A stretch of DNA of 64,000 nt from Zygaena filipendulae (GCA_907165275.2 OU015663.1:3794501-3858500), one strand, 5' to 3'; shown: positions 35,452 to 47,256, counted from the first letter of the stretch. Program-made: numbers and translations. Notes: generated by a model not told the origin, from the sequence alone.

Positions 35452-35807
35452 GGCATGTTGCTGGCTTATGAAAATCAACATTCTAATAATTAGTCCGTCA
35501 GATATGAAATAAAAAAATAATAGACATTTATATTTTGCTTTTCAAATTAATGCAAATATACATAAATAAAGCGCAGTTTAGGAGTGGGGGCTCGTGACGT
35601 CATTAACCGGTATAAGTCTCGTATAAACTGCACCGGAGACTGGAACGTGACGTCACGCTACATTTTGACTCAATTTATCCCCATTATTTTTTTATTACAT
35701 ATAAAAAGGAAAAATACGTATTCAATACTTTTTATTTTTAATCTACACCATGGACCATGGTCCATGTCTACACAACGGACTAAAAAATAAAATTTAGTCA
35801 ACTAGCC
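35452..35807 (+). mobile_element. CRE-box MITE family, copy 4 (Sirt2 3' UTR)
   Basis: Starts GGCATGTTGCTGGC 58 bp after the Sirt2 stop codon and ends AGTCAACTAGCC. It has internal CGTGACGTCATTAACCGG and CGTGACGTCACGC. A palindromic CCATGGACCATGGTCCATG lies near the right end. AATAAA hexamers occur within it near 35509 and 35565. Confidence 0.8.
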
Positions 35808-36200
35808 TATTATCAAGCGTTCAATCGTGGTTATAAATATTAAAGTTGAAACTAGTGGTGCCCAAAAAATTTGAGAGAATTTTGTATAAGTGAAGTGATC
35901 ATTGATAACACCATTCAGAGCTATCAGCTATAAATATGTTGGATTAGAGAGAAATTGACTGTGTGATTTCTCATTCTTCAATTTCTACAGTGGAGATTCG
36001 TGTTATTTGATAACATTTTCTTGCCGTGCCGTCCCGTAACGCGAGCCACACTGGGGGACAGTGCCACTAACTCTCTCCTATCATTTTGCCTTGCATCGTT
36101 TTTTCGTCCATCGAAAATGACACCATAAACACTCGACGCAGGGCCCAAATTTCGATGTAAGATTAAATGATATCAATAGTTGCTAATAATGTCAATAATA

Positions 36201-36537
36201 GGCATGTTTTCGGGGTGTGAAAATCAAAATTATATTGAGTCCGTCAGTTAGATAATAAAAATAATAATAAACACGTAAATTTTTTTTCTTCCAATTAATG
36301 TAAAAAATACTTTAGGAGTGGGGGCTCGTGACGTCATAACGTCGTGTTATTTACTCTGAGGTCGTATTAACTGTAGCACGGCGTGACGTCACGCGACATT
36401 ACGACTTAATGTATCGCCGTTATTTTTTGATTACGTAAAAAAGGAAAAAATTGTGTATTGGACACGATTATTTATTATTTATTAATCTACGAGGCGGACT
36501 TAAAATTAAAATTTAGTCATCATTGCCATGCTCACTG
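36201..36537 (+). mobile_element. CRE-box MITE family, copy 5
   Basis: Start GGCATGTTTTCGGGG, boxes at GCTCGTGACGTCATAACG and GCGTGACGTCACGCG, end TTTAGTCATCATTGCC. More diverged than copies 1, 3 and 6. Confidence 0.75.
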
Positions 36538-37905
36538 TCGCGATGTCATCCTGTCGGGGCTCAGTTTATGCGCATATTGCCGAGGGCTCCACACTGGCCG
36601 CTCGCCGCTATCGCACGAACTTTCGCTGTAGGTATCCCGCCAATGTGGCCGAAGGTTAACAATTACAAGTATTAGCTTTGAAAAATGACCGATACACTGC
36701 CATTATTAATTTAGTAGTTTTACTATGTAGATAGTGGATTAAAAATCTAGTGGGATCGGTCAGTTTTCGACATTGATTAAATACTTGTTTTTTTTTTAAT
36801 AATTTTCATCCAAATTGTAAAATTTTAAACACATTTTTAAGAGGTCTTTTTATATCAGTGCGTTCAGAATGAAATAATGCAGTATTGTAATTATTTTGTA
36901 TTGAAATCTTAACAATTATATTAAATTTGAATTTCTTTGTTTTTATTAATAAAATGAACTGTTGCAAACTGAATAATATTTAAAAAAAGTATAATAATAT
37001 CGTGCAAAAGATGACAACTAAGGGCGTTTCAAAGGAATCTTTATTTATTTTTCATTAAATCAGTGATTATTGTTATATTTAAATATTAAATCGTTCTTGT
37101 TCCATATATGTATACAGGACCAACGTCCGATTTATAAGTTACCAGTAAAGAATGCATTTTAATTTCGATATTTTATAAATAGTTTTCATTATTTTAGTAA
37201 CTGAAAGTACACTATATATTTTACCGCTTGCGCTAAAATTGTTATAAAAATATAAATAATTACTTTAAACCTAAATTAAAACCTAGGTGTAACTTTAGGG
37301 TTTTCTGGTTTGGTTTTTTTTGTGATTAGTGGTCGTGGTTATACGTAAAATGCTAGGTAAATAGTTACTGAATTTGATTAAAATAATATTGAAAACTTTA
37401 ATCTCTTTTTTCATATGCTATGTCGTATTCGTTGAATTCAAAATACTTGTTGGAAAGTTGTCTTGAGAAGATTATATTACCCAATATAACAATATATTAT
37501 ATTATATACCTTTGAAGATGTTATGGTCCTCTAATTGCGTTTCGAATATGCACCATAGCCTAGGCCGTTGCCGGGCAGAGTGCTTGCTTATAATTTCTTT
37601 GCCAAAATAAAAGAAATAAAAAGCGGCTTTAGTACAACCCCCTTAAAAAAAGTAAAGATTTCCAAATTTTAATTGGGTTTCAGTACTAATTTGCCGAGCA
37701 TTTTAAATAGTTCAATTAAGTTAGAGTTACAAACAGAATTGGCCTAGTGTTAAACAAGAGAATGACCAACGCAGGAACAGAATTCAAGGTCAGTCTGTTG
37801 TTAGAATAAAATTACCTAATTATTTAATGAATAATTGAAATAGGTATGTGTAATGTGATAAAGATGGACTACAAAATATATTGTATTTCGACTATTTGAT
37901 TCTAA

Positions 37906-38120
37906 CCGCCGCACTCAGAGTCGACTTTAATGATTACTTAGTTAAGTATAGATTTTTAAAACAAAACTGCCGCAATCAGAGACGTTCAGTAAATTAATGT
38001 TGATTGGCATTTAATGAGATGTAACTTATTAATTTATTAAACTTGTCTGATTGCGACAGTTTTGTTTTAAAAATCCATACTTAACTAAGTAATCATTAAA
38101 GTCGACTCTGAGTGCGGCGG
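37906..38120. mobile_element. Tourist-like MITE (PIF/Harbinger type), copy 2
   Basis: Same ends as 20864-21102 (CCGCCGCACTCAGAGTCGAC and its inverse) and TAA on both flanks (37903-37905, 38121-38123). Arms of about 75 bp, short centre. Confidence 0.85.
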
Positions 38121-38815
38121 TAACTCCTTCGTCATCAATTTATATTCTGCAACAAAATCTGTTTAGTACTACTGTGTAGTTTTTTTACACCGTTTATGGC
38201 GTCTTTATTCTTTAAATTACTGTGACTATTAAGATAAAATTTTAATTTATTTAAAATAAAATAACAATTTATTATAATTATCTTAGTGCCTCGTGTCAAT
38301 TTGTAAAAAGTACATGAATACTTAGGTAAGTAATAATCATTTAAGGTGTTTGTTCGTAGCTTGTGATTGGGTATATTAAATTTCATTCATATTCATAGGT
38401 AGTTACGAACTACATATATATAAAAGGATAATGTTAAAGTTGTTGAAATTAACAAAATTTTGCAGCCCGTGTGCGCTGGCCCTAAAGAAGCTATCATAAA
38501 AATTTCAACGCTTTTAAAATCCTCGTAACTACCTATATTTTTTAAATGAATCGGACTTGTATGTGATGTATAATTGTATATCATGTATGGGGTTAATTTT
38601 TTTTAAATACCTAGATATCTTATGACGCAATTAAGCTTGCTTGGGCATAATATTTTAATAATTAGTGAGTACATAATAATATGTTTAATACCTAATATAG
38701 TGAATTTTGTAGCGTTAAAATTAAACGTTATTTTTATATAGAGTGGTTGGATTGAATTACAGTGTATTTAAGATACTCGTATATTTATTTATAATCTTAT
38801 ATTGCCGTTCGTAAG

Positions 38816-38950
38816 TCTCGCAAAAACTCGAAAACGACTCGACCGATTTGAATATTCTTTTCTTGTTGGGTCCGTTTGTACTAAAGAAATTTGGGAGTTC
38901 CTGCGGGAATTCCGAAACTCGTCCGGGTGAAACCGCAGACACAACTAGTA
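38816..38950 (-). repeat. SINE-like repeat fragment
   Basis: Reverse copy of the common family. It shows TTCCTGCGGGAATTCCG and GGGTGAAACCGCAGACACAA near its end. Confidence 0.5.
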
Positions 38951-39004
38951 TTTAATATACATTCATATATCATAAAATTTGATTTTTAACCGAAAATATA
39001 TCGT

Positions 39005-39278
39005 TTTTAGGGTTCCATAGATACCCAAAGGGTAAAACCGGAAAACCCTATTACTAAGACTTCGCTGTTCGTCCGTCCGTCCGTCTGTACGTCTATCACC
39101 AGACTGTATCTCAAGATGAACCGTGATAGTTAGACAGTTGATATTTTTACAGATGATGTATTTTGGTTGCCGAGCTATAACACAAATACAAAAAAAAAAT
39201 TATAGTTTATTCGCGTTTTTATAGATAATGGTACGGAACCTGTCGTGCGCGAGTCCGACTCGCACTTGGCCGGTTTTT
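39005..39278 (+). repeat. Dispersed lepidopteran repeat (GGGTTCC...TTGGCCGG type)
   Basis: Starts TTTTTAGGGTTCCATAG, contains a GTCCGTCCGTCCGTC run and GTATCTCAAGATGAACCGTG, and ends CGACTCGCACTTGGCCGG. I recognise this as an abundant lepidopteran repeat, but its class is uncertain to me. Confidence 0.6.
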
Positions 39279-40828
39279 TTAACTTTAAGATTTAGTGCAG
39301 TTTGCATAAAAATTCATTCTATACTAGCAGTTCGTCACTGTTTCACCTGCTTCAACTTCGGGACTCTAGGCTACTATTTATTCGTCCTGTTTCAGAACCT
39401 ATAATGTGTATAGACCTGTTCACTGTTCAGGCGTTACGACAACAAAAATACACATACTATTGCTATTTTATTAGTTTTTTTGTGTATAATAAAACTGTGA
39501 TGTTCGTTTTATGCTGAAACTGCTAAATTAAGGGAAACAATAAGTGCACTTTGATATTCAGTGAAAGCTCTACTTACTCCGCCTGTGTTATTATTATACA
39601 TATTAATACAATTATTATATTCATATCCACATACATTTGTAAATATTTTTTAACTATTTTAAAATATCTGGAATTTTGCAAGCTTTCCATTCTGATTTTT
39701 TTTTTGTTAAATAACTTGAAAATTATAATAATTTTATTATTCGACTGTACCTCATAATGACGAAAATAAATGCATTGTTCACAAGATGTCGTTTGTTTTT
39801 TGTGTGAATTTTTGGTTTTCTTTAGTGAAGTAACTAAAACAACCTCATTATAAATACATCTTTATTCGAAAAATAAACATGGTGAACTGCATATTAATTA
39901 TTTTTTTATATATTTATTATTTACACGTTTAAAATTAGTTTTAATACAACATAAGGTCCATTATCCACTAAACCGGAGCAGAGAGGCACTTTATTATACA
40001 CACATCGATGTCTTCGTTTTCCTGTGAAGGTTGGATACATAGTAAAACATAACTACATACTAATGTTACAGGGATTCCGCTAGTCTGTCTTTAGTATGGG
40101 GTAAGGAAACGAACGGCGGAAGTGAAGAACCACAATCAAGAGACTCAGCCCCTTGTCTATTATGTCCGATACGCGTAATGTAACCAAGTTCTTGCTATGT
40201 GAAGTCTATAGCGACAACGATTAAAGATTGTCAACTAGGCTTAGGCTGGTCAAGGGTCATCCATTAAGTACGTCACTATTTTCGTAATTTTTTACCCCTC
40301 CCCCTTGTCGCAGTTGGCCACATTTGTGACACTCCCCTCCCTACTGTGACGTCACACATTTTTCAATTTTACATTTAGAAATTATTAAATTAAATTAAAA
40401 CCAGTTCTGAAAAAACTTAAAAATTTAGTTCGCCAACGCAACAATATACCTACATAATACATAGAGTTTAATACATAGTAACATTTTGAAGTTTTTCGTT
40501 AATAGTTCAAACTTGGCATTTTAACACTTAGATGTACCTGTAAGATTTTAAAATATGACGTCATGAAACTTAATAATAATAAAAAAGTTTATTTTGGTAA
40601 AAATCGTAATACTAGTTTAACATTTTTTTTTATACATTATTTTATACCAAAAAAGGTCTCCGTTCTGCATTGTTGTAACTTTAACCCCACCTTTAACGTG
40701 TGACGTACTTTATGCATGAGGCACCCGGTGTGAGCGACCATGAATTGATCTGATATAGCCGCTCATGCACTGAAACAATAGCCTTCCATCCAAAACAACG
40801 CCGGATAGCCGGGAAGGGGGGGCCGTCT

Positions 40829-43800
40829 CTATTCCTTGGCGTCGGTGATGCCCTCGGTGGTGATGGCGAACATCGCCTCCGTCTCCGGCAGGCAGGGGCT
40901 GTCGTATATCTTGCACACGCGGTTGTCGCCGCGCCCCTTGCGCAGGTAGAGGCGCGTGGTGGACGCGTGCGCGAGGATGTGCCCGCCCACCGGCTTCTTG
41001 GTGTCGGCGTTGAACACGCCCACGTTGTCCACCTGCGCGACCACCTGGTTGGTTATTATCACCGCCACGCCGAACTGGGGGATGAGAATACGTATCTATA
41101 AGGCACAAATATAAAAAAAAATACAAACTAGATAGGCAATGTGGGCGGAGCAATCGCGCGCGCCACTGTATGAGCTTTAGCTCATAGTTTCGCTTTGGTT
41201 TTTTGGCGGTGTCCGGTTTTGTTGCAGTCCCTTATTCACTATGACCATAACGCGTAGCGTTAAGATAAGGCGCCACTTAAATTGCGTATACCTCATTTTT
41301 AAAGAAGTTTCACTTTAAAAAAATACATTTACGTTTCTTTTGTCATAGAGAATATAAATTTCTTATATTTTTGCATCTGGAGCGTTTGAGATTGTGTTTT
41401 TGAGACGCGCGTTATGGGCAAGAAATGTTGTTGGTCATAGTAAGTAAGGGCCCTGGGTGCTCAGTATCTATTTTATTGTATACTAGCTGTCCCGCGCGGT
41501 TTCACTCGCGATAATTTCGAAGTTCCCGCGGAATTGTTCCATACAAACATTGTAACCCCTTTTCATCTCCTTAGGGATTGAATTTTCAAAAATCCTTTCT
41601 TATCGGATGCCGAAGTCATACAACGAACACACCCTCCAAGTTTCAGGTCTCTATGATCAGCGGTTTAGGTTGTGTGTTGATCCATCAGTCAGACATTCAG
41701 GGCAAAGCATTTTATATGTATACTTGTATAGATATTACGTATTATTGTATATATTATATACAGGATGTAAGGGTAAACAAGGGACATATGAAGGAGGGTA
41801 TTCAGTATTTGATTCTCGTCTCGAACATCTAAAAAAACAGGGCCTGCAAGACAATATCCAAGTGTTACTATATTATTGTGTAGGCAGTTGGTACCTCGTC
41901 GGCGAGCCTCAGCAGCATCCGCATGAACCGGCCGAGGTGCAGCTGCCGCGAGTTGAGCTCGCCGCGGCCCGAGTAGTCGGTGCGGTACAGCGCCGTCGCG
42001 CTGTCCACTATTATCAACGAATATCTGCAAAATATAGACATCAAAGATTTTCACTCTCTGTACTTTCGCAGTTTCTGCGGGATTTCCGGCATAAAAAGTA
42101 TTTAAGTATTCAAGTATTTATTGCTTGCTAAGTGTAGGTACATAAGGTCTTAGATAATATAGAGCTTACACCTTTTACAGGTGTTGCAAAAGTCTACAAC
42201 TCACTATTAATTGAAATACTAGGCGTACCACTACCCTATGTCCTTTTCTGTACCCCTGACGACGTTTAGCCAAAATTTCATAATTGGACATAGATAAGCA
42301 ATAACATGTTAACCCACAAAACTAAGTTATTGATACAGAACACTTTACTGAAAATAAGGGAACGTTTTTTAATTATGTGTTTACCTTATTACATTGATTA
42401 AATATGTAACAAAATATTGATCATAAAAAAAAAATTGACAAAAAATGGCGCTATACTTTTAAAACACGATTTACTCAAGAATTTTCCAGTGTGGGTTGAC
42501 ACATTATTGCTTATCTACGTCCAATTATCGGTTGAGTAGTTAAGGCGTGATTCGTGAAAGCCTAAAGTGCGGATTACACGAAGCCAGTAACGTTGGTGCC
42601 AGTCCTCAGGCAAGCCTCCGCAACGCAGGCGCGGGGGTCGAGTGGAATGTGGGCGGAAGTCACTGGCTAGAAAAATAGACCGGCGCTCTATTTCCGCTGG
42701 CTTGGCTTGAAAAACTGTTTATACGAGGCCAATAAGCCTGCTGCCAGTCTTATTGGCAGCCAGTGTTGGCTTCGTGTAAGCAATACTTAATAAATAAATA
42801 AAAAATATGAACTCACTTTCGCATTTAAGACAAGTTCCTCAATACAGACGCTATTTGTGTCCACTGATAACTCGCGAGAAAGATTTTGCAATCTATAGGT
42901 AGCATCATAAATTGCAATTTCAAACCTCACAGTGAACATACATAAAATATGTTTTATTTTTAAAACTGGCTGCATTATATGTGAAAGTCTAATTAGAAGA
43001 AGAAAAAACCGGTGTATACCTGGACTCGGCCATCATGGCGCACGCCTGCACGAGCAGCTGCGTCTGGTGGTCGGTGTTGTAGGCGCGCGCGTACGCGACG
43101 TTGTCCAGCACCGCGGCGCCGTCCATCCCGTAGCGCGCCGCCACCGCCAGCAGCCGCTCCGGCCGGAACGTGCCCTCCGTGTCGATGTACATGCACTTGC
43201 CCTCGCCGCCGGCCTGCTCGATCGGCAGCTGGAGGGCGCCGCGGTGGCGATGCACGATGTTACTATGCGAAGTGGCAATAAAGGGGACTGGCGGGCTCGG
43301 CAATGGCAATAAAGGGAACTGGCAGGCATGGCAGTGGCAATAAAAGGAAATGGCGGGCTCGGCAGTGGCAATAAAGGGAAATGGCGGGCGTGGCAGTGAC
43401 AATTAAGGGAACTGGCAGGCGTGGCAGTGACAATTAAGGGAACTGGCGGGCGTGGCAGTGACAGTAAAGGGAAATGGCAAAGGTGGACAGTGATTATAAA
43501 AGATCAGTGCAGCCTGCAGTGGCGATCAGAACTAGCCAACACAGTAGTGAAAATAAAGGGAAAAAGCAAGGGTGGACACTGCGCAGTGACTATAAATGGA
43601 CCCAGCGGGTGCCTTAGTGGCTATTACGAGAACTGGCAGGTATAGCAGTAGCAATCCAGAAAACTGGCAGGTTGGTAATAAATTGAAACAAAGAGAATAA
43701 TGGTTTCATCTAGTGTGGTAAATATGGTAGTGAGGAAAAGGAAAGTGGGGCCTGTATATGACACCCTAGCTGTTTACCCACTTAAATGTCAAAATTCCAC

Positions 43801-45489
43801 CAAGAAAACATGGATTTAAACGAAACTTAAAGTGTAAGTATGAAGAACTTAACAATAAAAGTAGTTTTCAAATTTCACAAATGGATCCCTATTTTGTATA
43901 ACTATAAATGGGTCCCTATTTTGTATAAGTATATTACCTGACACGTTACTGCTAAAGTGTGACACAATTGTGTCTTTCCAGTTCGGAACTCGCCAAATAT
44001 CTCTGTGATTGATCCGGTCTCAATACCGCCACCTAGTAGTCTGTCAAGCTCCTTGGATCCAGTCGTCAGTTGAATGATTTCGGCCCTAGAAATTCCCAAA
44101 TTCCCCATTATATTTTTAGTTTAGTCACTATTTAAAAACAAGCCCTGCTGTTCAACTGTTTGTAATATAGTTAGCTAGTATGTATTCAACTGCTCTACAG
44201 AAAAACAAAGCAACTGTATTTTTTTTAAATGAGTTTTTTTGTATTTTTGCCACTTTTCACGCAAAATTGTTTTAAATAAAGCCATGGAAAAATTGTCATG
44301 GAAGACATTATATGACACTGACATTGTACATCATATCTACAGTCTGCTTCAGTTGTGATAATATTACATAATTATGACATGCTTTGGTTGAAACACATGT
44401 TTTTGTAACACATGCTCTGTATGCATAATATATATTTTCTAAACCTACAATAACATAATATAATAACATATCAAAAGGACAATAAATGCCACTAATAAAA
44501 AAATTGAATGAAGATATTAAACAAAATAATAGGTACCTTTTTTGATGAAATTCTGTGGCTGTAGTGAAACCCATTGGCACAAGTTTGGAAGCTTCGGCTA
44601 ATATTTTGTCAGCTTTCGCTTCAGATATACCTTTGATTGTTATCAACCATTTTTTGGGTGCATATGCTACGGATTCCACTGTATGGTAGCCAGCTTCTTC
44701 TAACTTTTTTATATCACCTGATGTGATGCCGTTTCCCTGAAATATTGGTAGACTTTGTCAGGGGCAATAAAAGGATATTAAATTTGAGGTAATATGAGCT
44801 TAATCATCTTAGTTTGGAGTTAGAAAATATTGTGTCAAAAAAATTAGGTTGATCAACTGTGCTGTATTTAACGGGACACTCTGTTTTTGCAGTCATTATT
44901 TTAACTGTCTTGTTTTTCAAGATCAAGACACAGACTTTTAATGTCACATTACAAAAACTAATATAATTATTATGAACTTGTGCTTGTACACCAATATTTT
45001 AAATTTAGATATATAGATAGATTGTTGTAAGTAGTTTATTATAGATAGATTATAATAAACTACTTACAACAACATAAAAGCAAACCCAAAAACCTACTAT
45101 CGACTTTTGTCGATAAAAGATAAGAAAAAGAACTTTTTGCCATTTGCGATACAATACAGGTATAAATTACTTTCAAAATTGAAAATAGCTATTGTACATT
45201 TAATAAAAAAAAATATATAAAAAGTTACCTCTTTTATTCATGTTTATTTGACTAAGTGCTTATAAAAAATCTGATTTGGCTCCCTGACCCAGAACCTAGG
45301 TAGGTACGCCCGTGAACCTCTGTACTCTAAATGGTGGTATATAATGACCATTGACCAACACAAAGGACTAGAAAGATGGTAAAATTTTAATAAAACCCAA
45401 CCAACCTCTAACTTGTTGATTAGCTGTGGTCCACATTCATCCAGATCCTCATCCACAGAAACAGTGGCAGCTGATGCTGTAGCAGCCAT
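40829..45489 (-). CDS. Rad51: RAD51 recombinase, 6 exons
   Basis: Strand-exchange ATPase of homologous recombination (RecA family). Exons on the minus strand: 45406-45489, 44537-44736, 43938-44085, 43020-43228, 41895-42024, 40829-41074. All joins close in frame and give 338 residues, the expected family length. The N-terminal helix-hairpin-helix region lies in exon 2 ([17 protein letters not shown]). Walker A is GEFRTGKT at 126-133. [15 protein letters not shown] is in exon 4. Walker B SLIIVD ends at D221. Exon 5 has [17 protein letters not shown]. Exon 6 has [24 protein letters not shown] and ends DAKE. The start codon is set by the conserved first exon [18 protein letters not shown]. Exons 4-6 are very GC-rich, exons 1-3 are not. 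Intron 3 contains a minisatellite; intron 4 contains nested MITEs. Confidence 0.95.
41228..41454. mobile_element. MITE, GGGCCCTTATTCAC family, copy 2
   Basis: Ends CCCTTATTCACTATGACC and GGTCATAGTAAGTAAGGGCCC. Internal GCGTTATGGGCAAGAAATG matches 7034-7263. It lies in Rad51 intron 5. Confidence 0.75.
41485..41790 (+). repeat. SINE-like repeat, long variant
   Basis: Begins CTAGCTGTCCCGCGCGG and runs through AACCCCTTTTCATCTCC, ACACCCTCCAAGTTTCAGG and GTGTTGATCCATCAGTC. The same long variant occurs reversed at 54550-54830. It lies in Rad51 intron 5. Frames found in it are repeat-derived. Confidence 0.65.
42198..42570 (+). repeat. SINE-like repeat interrupted by a MITE
   Basis: The left part (CCTATGTCCTTTTCTGTAC, GCCAAAATTTCATAATT) and the right part (AATTATCGGTTGAGTAG, TAAGGCGTGATTCGTG) are contiguous in intact copies of the family. 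The 42286-42522 MITE split them. Confidence 0.7.
42286..42522. mobile_element. MITE with 4-bp target-site duplication (copy 2)
   Basis: Same family as 12051-12277. Ends GGACATAGATAAGCAATAAC and, inverted, GGACGTAGATAAGCAATAA. AATT flanks both sides (42282-42285, 42523-42526). The host SINE-like repeat supplies the pre-insertion sequence. Rad51 intron 4. Confidence 0.85.
42585..42779. mobile_element. MITE-like element, TTACACGAAGCCA ends
   Basis: The left end is ATTACACGAAGCCAGTAACG and the right end is the inverse, CAGTGTTGGCTTCGTGTAA. The GC-rich interior has further inverted words (GCCAGTCTTATTGGCAGCC). Single copy in the window, in Rad51 intron 4. Confidence 0.55.
43259..43490 (-). repeat. 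31-bp minisatellite in Rad51 intron 3
   Basis: About seven tandem units of 31 bp, of the type TGGCAATAAAGGGAACTGGC plus AGGCATGGCAG, with decayed partial units continuing to about 43680. It directly abuts the exon 4 acceptor side on the coding strand. Confidence 0.85.
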
Positions 45490-46922
45490 TCTATTTCAAT
45501 TTGCTTTATAACATCAAAATTTTACAAGTTACAACACCTTTTTTGTGATTTATGTCTGACACACAGAATATTAAAAAAATATATATATTTTAAATGGAAG
45601 ACCTAAGCAAATGATTACCAAATTTGTAATTGATTGATATCAACAAATTCCAAGCTGATTATTTGTAGGTATGTGACAAAGAAATAAAGTCAATGTTTTG
45701 GTTTATTCCGTGAGAACTTCAAATCACTATTTTATGAAGGATACAACCACGATACAACTTGTTGGCTGTTTAGAGATAGGTAAGCCGGTAGGTGTACTTG
45801 GCTGTTGCGGCTGCTCACTTTACTGCACAAATTAACTAGACATATGTCTATTGTCTAAAGAGCGGGAGCACAAATTAACTAGACATAATGTCTAGCGGGA
45901 GCTCACTGCTGGCTGCTGTCACAAATTAAGTAGACATATTATTATGACTGCTTGCTTTAAGATAATCTGGCGCCCGCCACAAAGCTAGATAAGACATTTT
46001 TTTAAATTTACCCCAATGGGGAAGGCAAAGGAAGCCAAGTCCATATAGCCAATTCAGTGGTATTTTACTTCTTCTGAAGTTATTTACATCGAAATGCATT
46101 GGTGAGATGCATTTCGATGCTTTTCCGGAACTTTTGACAGCAACTCTTCATAGGATGCTTTGTGGGAAGTTGTATAGTAAAACGACAACCTCTCGATGAA
46201 CGCCCCATTTCATCTTATTTCACTGTTTCCACACACTGTTTATCACTAATGGATTACTATTATGCAAAATTCACCACATTCACACAATATTTATCTGACT
46301 GACTTGACTGAGGGTTTGATGGTGATGAAAGCTGCATTCAATCACGTCGGGTCACCACTGTGGCGGGAGCAGGATGGATGATATGGCTCGACCACCACCA
46401 ACGGCGGCTCCCTGGGCATACCAACTCGCCCGGCGGGAAGCTTCAGTAAACTGGCATCCACGTCATTGCAATGACGACTCACGATCAATCATTATTGGGT
46501 AATCCTGCGTGTAGTCCAGCAACTTGAAAGTCAGTTTGTGTCTTGTTAGTTGTGAGTAGACATGGGTCTTTAGACATAAGCATGCACCTGCCACCTACCT
46601 AGTGGCTAGTGGTTAAATATTACTCTTAAACGCTTATTATACCTTGCAATTTCAGGGCACCAATTTAGGGCTCTAAATCGGATACTACCCTAATAGGGAT
46701 ACTAAATCTTTCATGATAACGCTTTTCTAAGGCTCTATTTTTTAAATATTGACACAATTTCTTATTATAAATTTCATGCAAGTACCCTATTAATAATTAA
46801 CTGAAGTCACTAAACAAAATCATGTATTAAAACCAGGCAATGATGGTTATTTAAATAGTTTAACTACCTTAAAAATGTTTAAATGTGCCATTAGAACTGA
46901 TTTGAGGTAAGGTTTTCGTTCT

Positions 46923-47038
46923 AAAGCGCGCTCCACATTCGCGCGCGGTTCGCGCGCGAAGCCGCGAAACACCAGCGAACCATGATACACTTGTAGTTCG
47001 CGGGTGTTTGTGCCACGCGCGAATGTGGAGAGCGCTTA
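46923..47038. repeat. Foldback element with CGCG-rich arms
   Basis: The left end AAAGCGCGCTCCACATTCGC is mirrored by the right end GCGAATGTGGAGAGCGCTT. Inner words GCGGTTCGCG and GTAGTTCGCGGGTG continue the symmetry imperfectly. Confidence 0.65.
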
Positions 47039-47177
47039 ACAGGAGTGAAATGTCTCGTTCCAAAACTAGCGATGTATATGAAAGGAGCGTGAAAATCACA
47101 AACTACTTAGAGATACTACCGTTGAAAATCGCTCGCTTTATGCGCAAACCGCGCGACGCCATAACAAAAAAAAAAAA

Positions 47178-47256
47178 CCTCGTTCCAAAACTAAAATTTA
47201 TGTTTTGTAGGGTAAATTAAATCGGTAAATGAAATTTAGTTTTGGAACGCACCCTA
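47178..47256. repeat. Inverted repeat upstream of the BTB gene
   Basis: CTCGTTCCAAAACTAAAATT and its inverse AATTTAGTTTTGGAACG flank a loop of about 35 bp. The word CTCGTTCCAAAACTAG also occurs alone near 47054. It ends about 100 bp before the start codon. Confidence 0.7.

Larger units (their letters stand above)
35394..40828. other. Convergent intergenic region, Sirt2 and Rad51 3' flanks
   Basis: No further gene is supported between the two convergent stop codons. It holds two CRE-box MITEs (35452-35807, 36201-36537), a Tourist-like MITE (37906-38120), a SINE-like fragment (38816-38950) and a dispersed repeat (39005-39278). The remaining sequence is strongly AT-rich and contains both 3' UTRs, whose ends I cannot fix. 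Confidence 0.5.
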
